From the NCBI GenBank assembly GCA_021286925.1, contig JAJTBL010000108.1:1-6574 (forward strand): 6,574 nt of DNA, given 5' to 3'. The stretch's first letter is position 1. Each line of letters opens with the position of its first letter. Below, piece by piece: positions 5,933 through 6,574 of the stretch. The DNA is from Spirochaetia bacterium. GTDB taxonomy: Bacteria > Spirochaetota > Spirochaetia > Treponematales > Rectinemataceae. The position numbers were made by a program, and so were the translations under genes. The notes beneath the pieces are model-generated. The model had not been told where the DNA came from and searched no databases. It was given only the letters and a program-made list of their open reading frames with translations.

Positions 5933-6574
5933 AACGCTTCCAGTCGAGGAATTTCAGGCACTGGTGTATGAGCGGGCAGGGCTGTGTTACCGGGACCTTC
6001 CCTGGCGGCACAGCCCGGATCCTTACAGGGTCTGGGTTTCTGAAATCATGCTCCAGCAAACCCAGGTTGTGCGTGTTATCCCAAAATATGCAAACTGGCT
6101 TGAACGGTTTCCCGATGTTCTGACGCTGGCACGGGCTGAACCGGCAGAAGTTCTCAAATTCTGGAGCGGGCTGGGGTACAATCGAAGAGCCCTTTCGCTC
6201 CATCATGCCGCCCGGGACATTGTCAGCCGCTTTTCAGGTCAGCTACCCTGTGAAGAAAAAGAGCTCTTGACTCTCCCTGGCATTGGAAAGTATACAGCGA
6301 GGGCAATCCTCGCCTTCGCGTATGACATCCCATCCGTCTTTCTTGAAACGAACATCAGAACGGCATTTCTTTGCCGGGATGGATTTGGTCTCCGATTCAG
6401 CACTTGAAGAGATCGGGCGCCAGTACCTTGACTGCCAGGCTCCGCGCAGGTGGTATACAGCGCTGATGGACTACGGTGCCGATATTAAAAAAAAGGAAGG
6501 TAATTACTCAACAAAAAGCAGGCTGTACACCAGACAGAGCCCTTTTGATTCTTCTTTCAGAAGAGTTCGGGGCG
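5907..6574 (+). pseudogene. mutY: A/G-specific adenine glycosylase (MutY-like, Fe-S-less type), frameshifted and cut by the window edge
   Basis: A HhH-GPD DNA glycosylase expected to remove A paired with 8-oxoG. The first frame shows RDLPWR (29-34), the active-site Glu E46 in WVSEIMLQQTQV, and the helix-hairpin-helix LPGIGKYTARAIL (123-135). At the place of E. coli Asp138 it has E147 in FLETNIRT. The frame is lost after about residue 152 and stops at 6407, while the second half continues at 6364 onward in another frame (HFFAGMDLVSD, PRRWYTALMDYGADIKK, SRLYTRQSPFD) and stays open to the edge. No C-x6-C-x2-C-x5-C follows the MDYG motif, so the [4Fe-4S] cluster of standard MutY is missing, as in a short family of such enzymes (family statement from memory). 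The start at 5907 overlaps nifU by 26 bases with weak AGAAGA, 8 bases upstream. The gene may be truly broken or a sequencing artefact. Confidence 0.82.

Noticed and set aside
6487..6494. A8 run in mutY as a second frameshift
   Set aside because: The frame on both sides (MDYGADIKKK then EGNYSTKSRLYTRQS) matches the family continuously, so the run length looks right.

Overview
The window carries seven protein-coding genes and no RNA gene, IS element or CRISPR array that I can see. It looks like the chromosome of an anaerobic or low-oxygen bacterium of moderate GC. The signs are an ISC/NIF-type Fe-S operon of the Rrf2 / cysteine desulfurase / NifU(IscU+BFD) kind, a dehydrogenase very rich in Fe-S clusters, and a short MutY-type glycosylase without Fe-S cysteines. 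Such combinations occur in Firmicutes, Spirochaetes, Synergistetes and related anaerobes. I cannot fix the phylum from sequence alone.

Layout. Positions 1-261 (minus strand) are the N-terminal 87 codons of a branched-chain-amino-acid-type ABC transporter binding lipoprotein. A divergent regulatory region (262-405) follows, with a nearly perfect 24-bp palindrome. Rightward from it runs a two-gene unit with an ATGA overlap. The first gene (406-2514) encodes a 702-aa multicluster flavoprotein (2Fe-2S, FAD/NAD(P), two 4Fe-4S, BFD-like 2Fe-2S). The second (2511-3583) encodes a DAO-family FAD oxidoreductase broken by a -1 frameshift at a T6 run. Together they resemble the HcnABC / opine oxidase / dye-linked proline dehydrogenase / sarcosine oxidase group, which oxidise amino or imino acids. 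The divergent amino-acid receptor suggests uptake and oxidation of one substrate.

The second block is a Fe-S biogenesis operon: an Rrf2/IscR-like regulator (3684-4103) behind a good promoter whose -10 overlaps a perfect 8+8 inverted repeat, then a cysteine desulfurase (4114-5301), then a two-domain NifU scaffold (5336-5932). A MutY-like adenine glycosylase overlaps the end of nifU by 26 bases (5907 to the window edge) and is also frameshifted. Its break is explained exactly by loss of 11 bases between 8-bp direct repeats.

Two of seven genes are therefore interrupted by small indels. This may be sequencing or assembly error, or real decay. The strongest leads are the palindrome between the divergent genes, the domain build of the 702-aa protein, the Rrf2 operator/promoter overlap with a variant cluster motif, and the mechanism of the mutY lesion.
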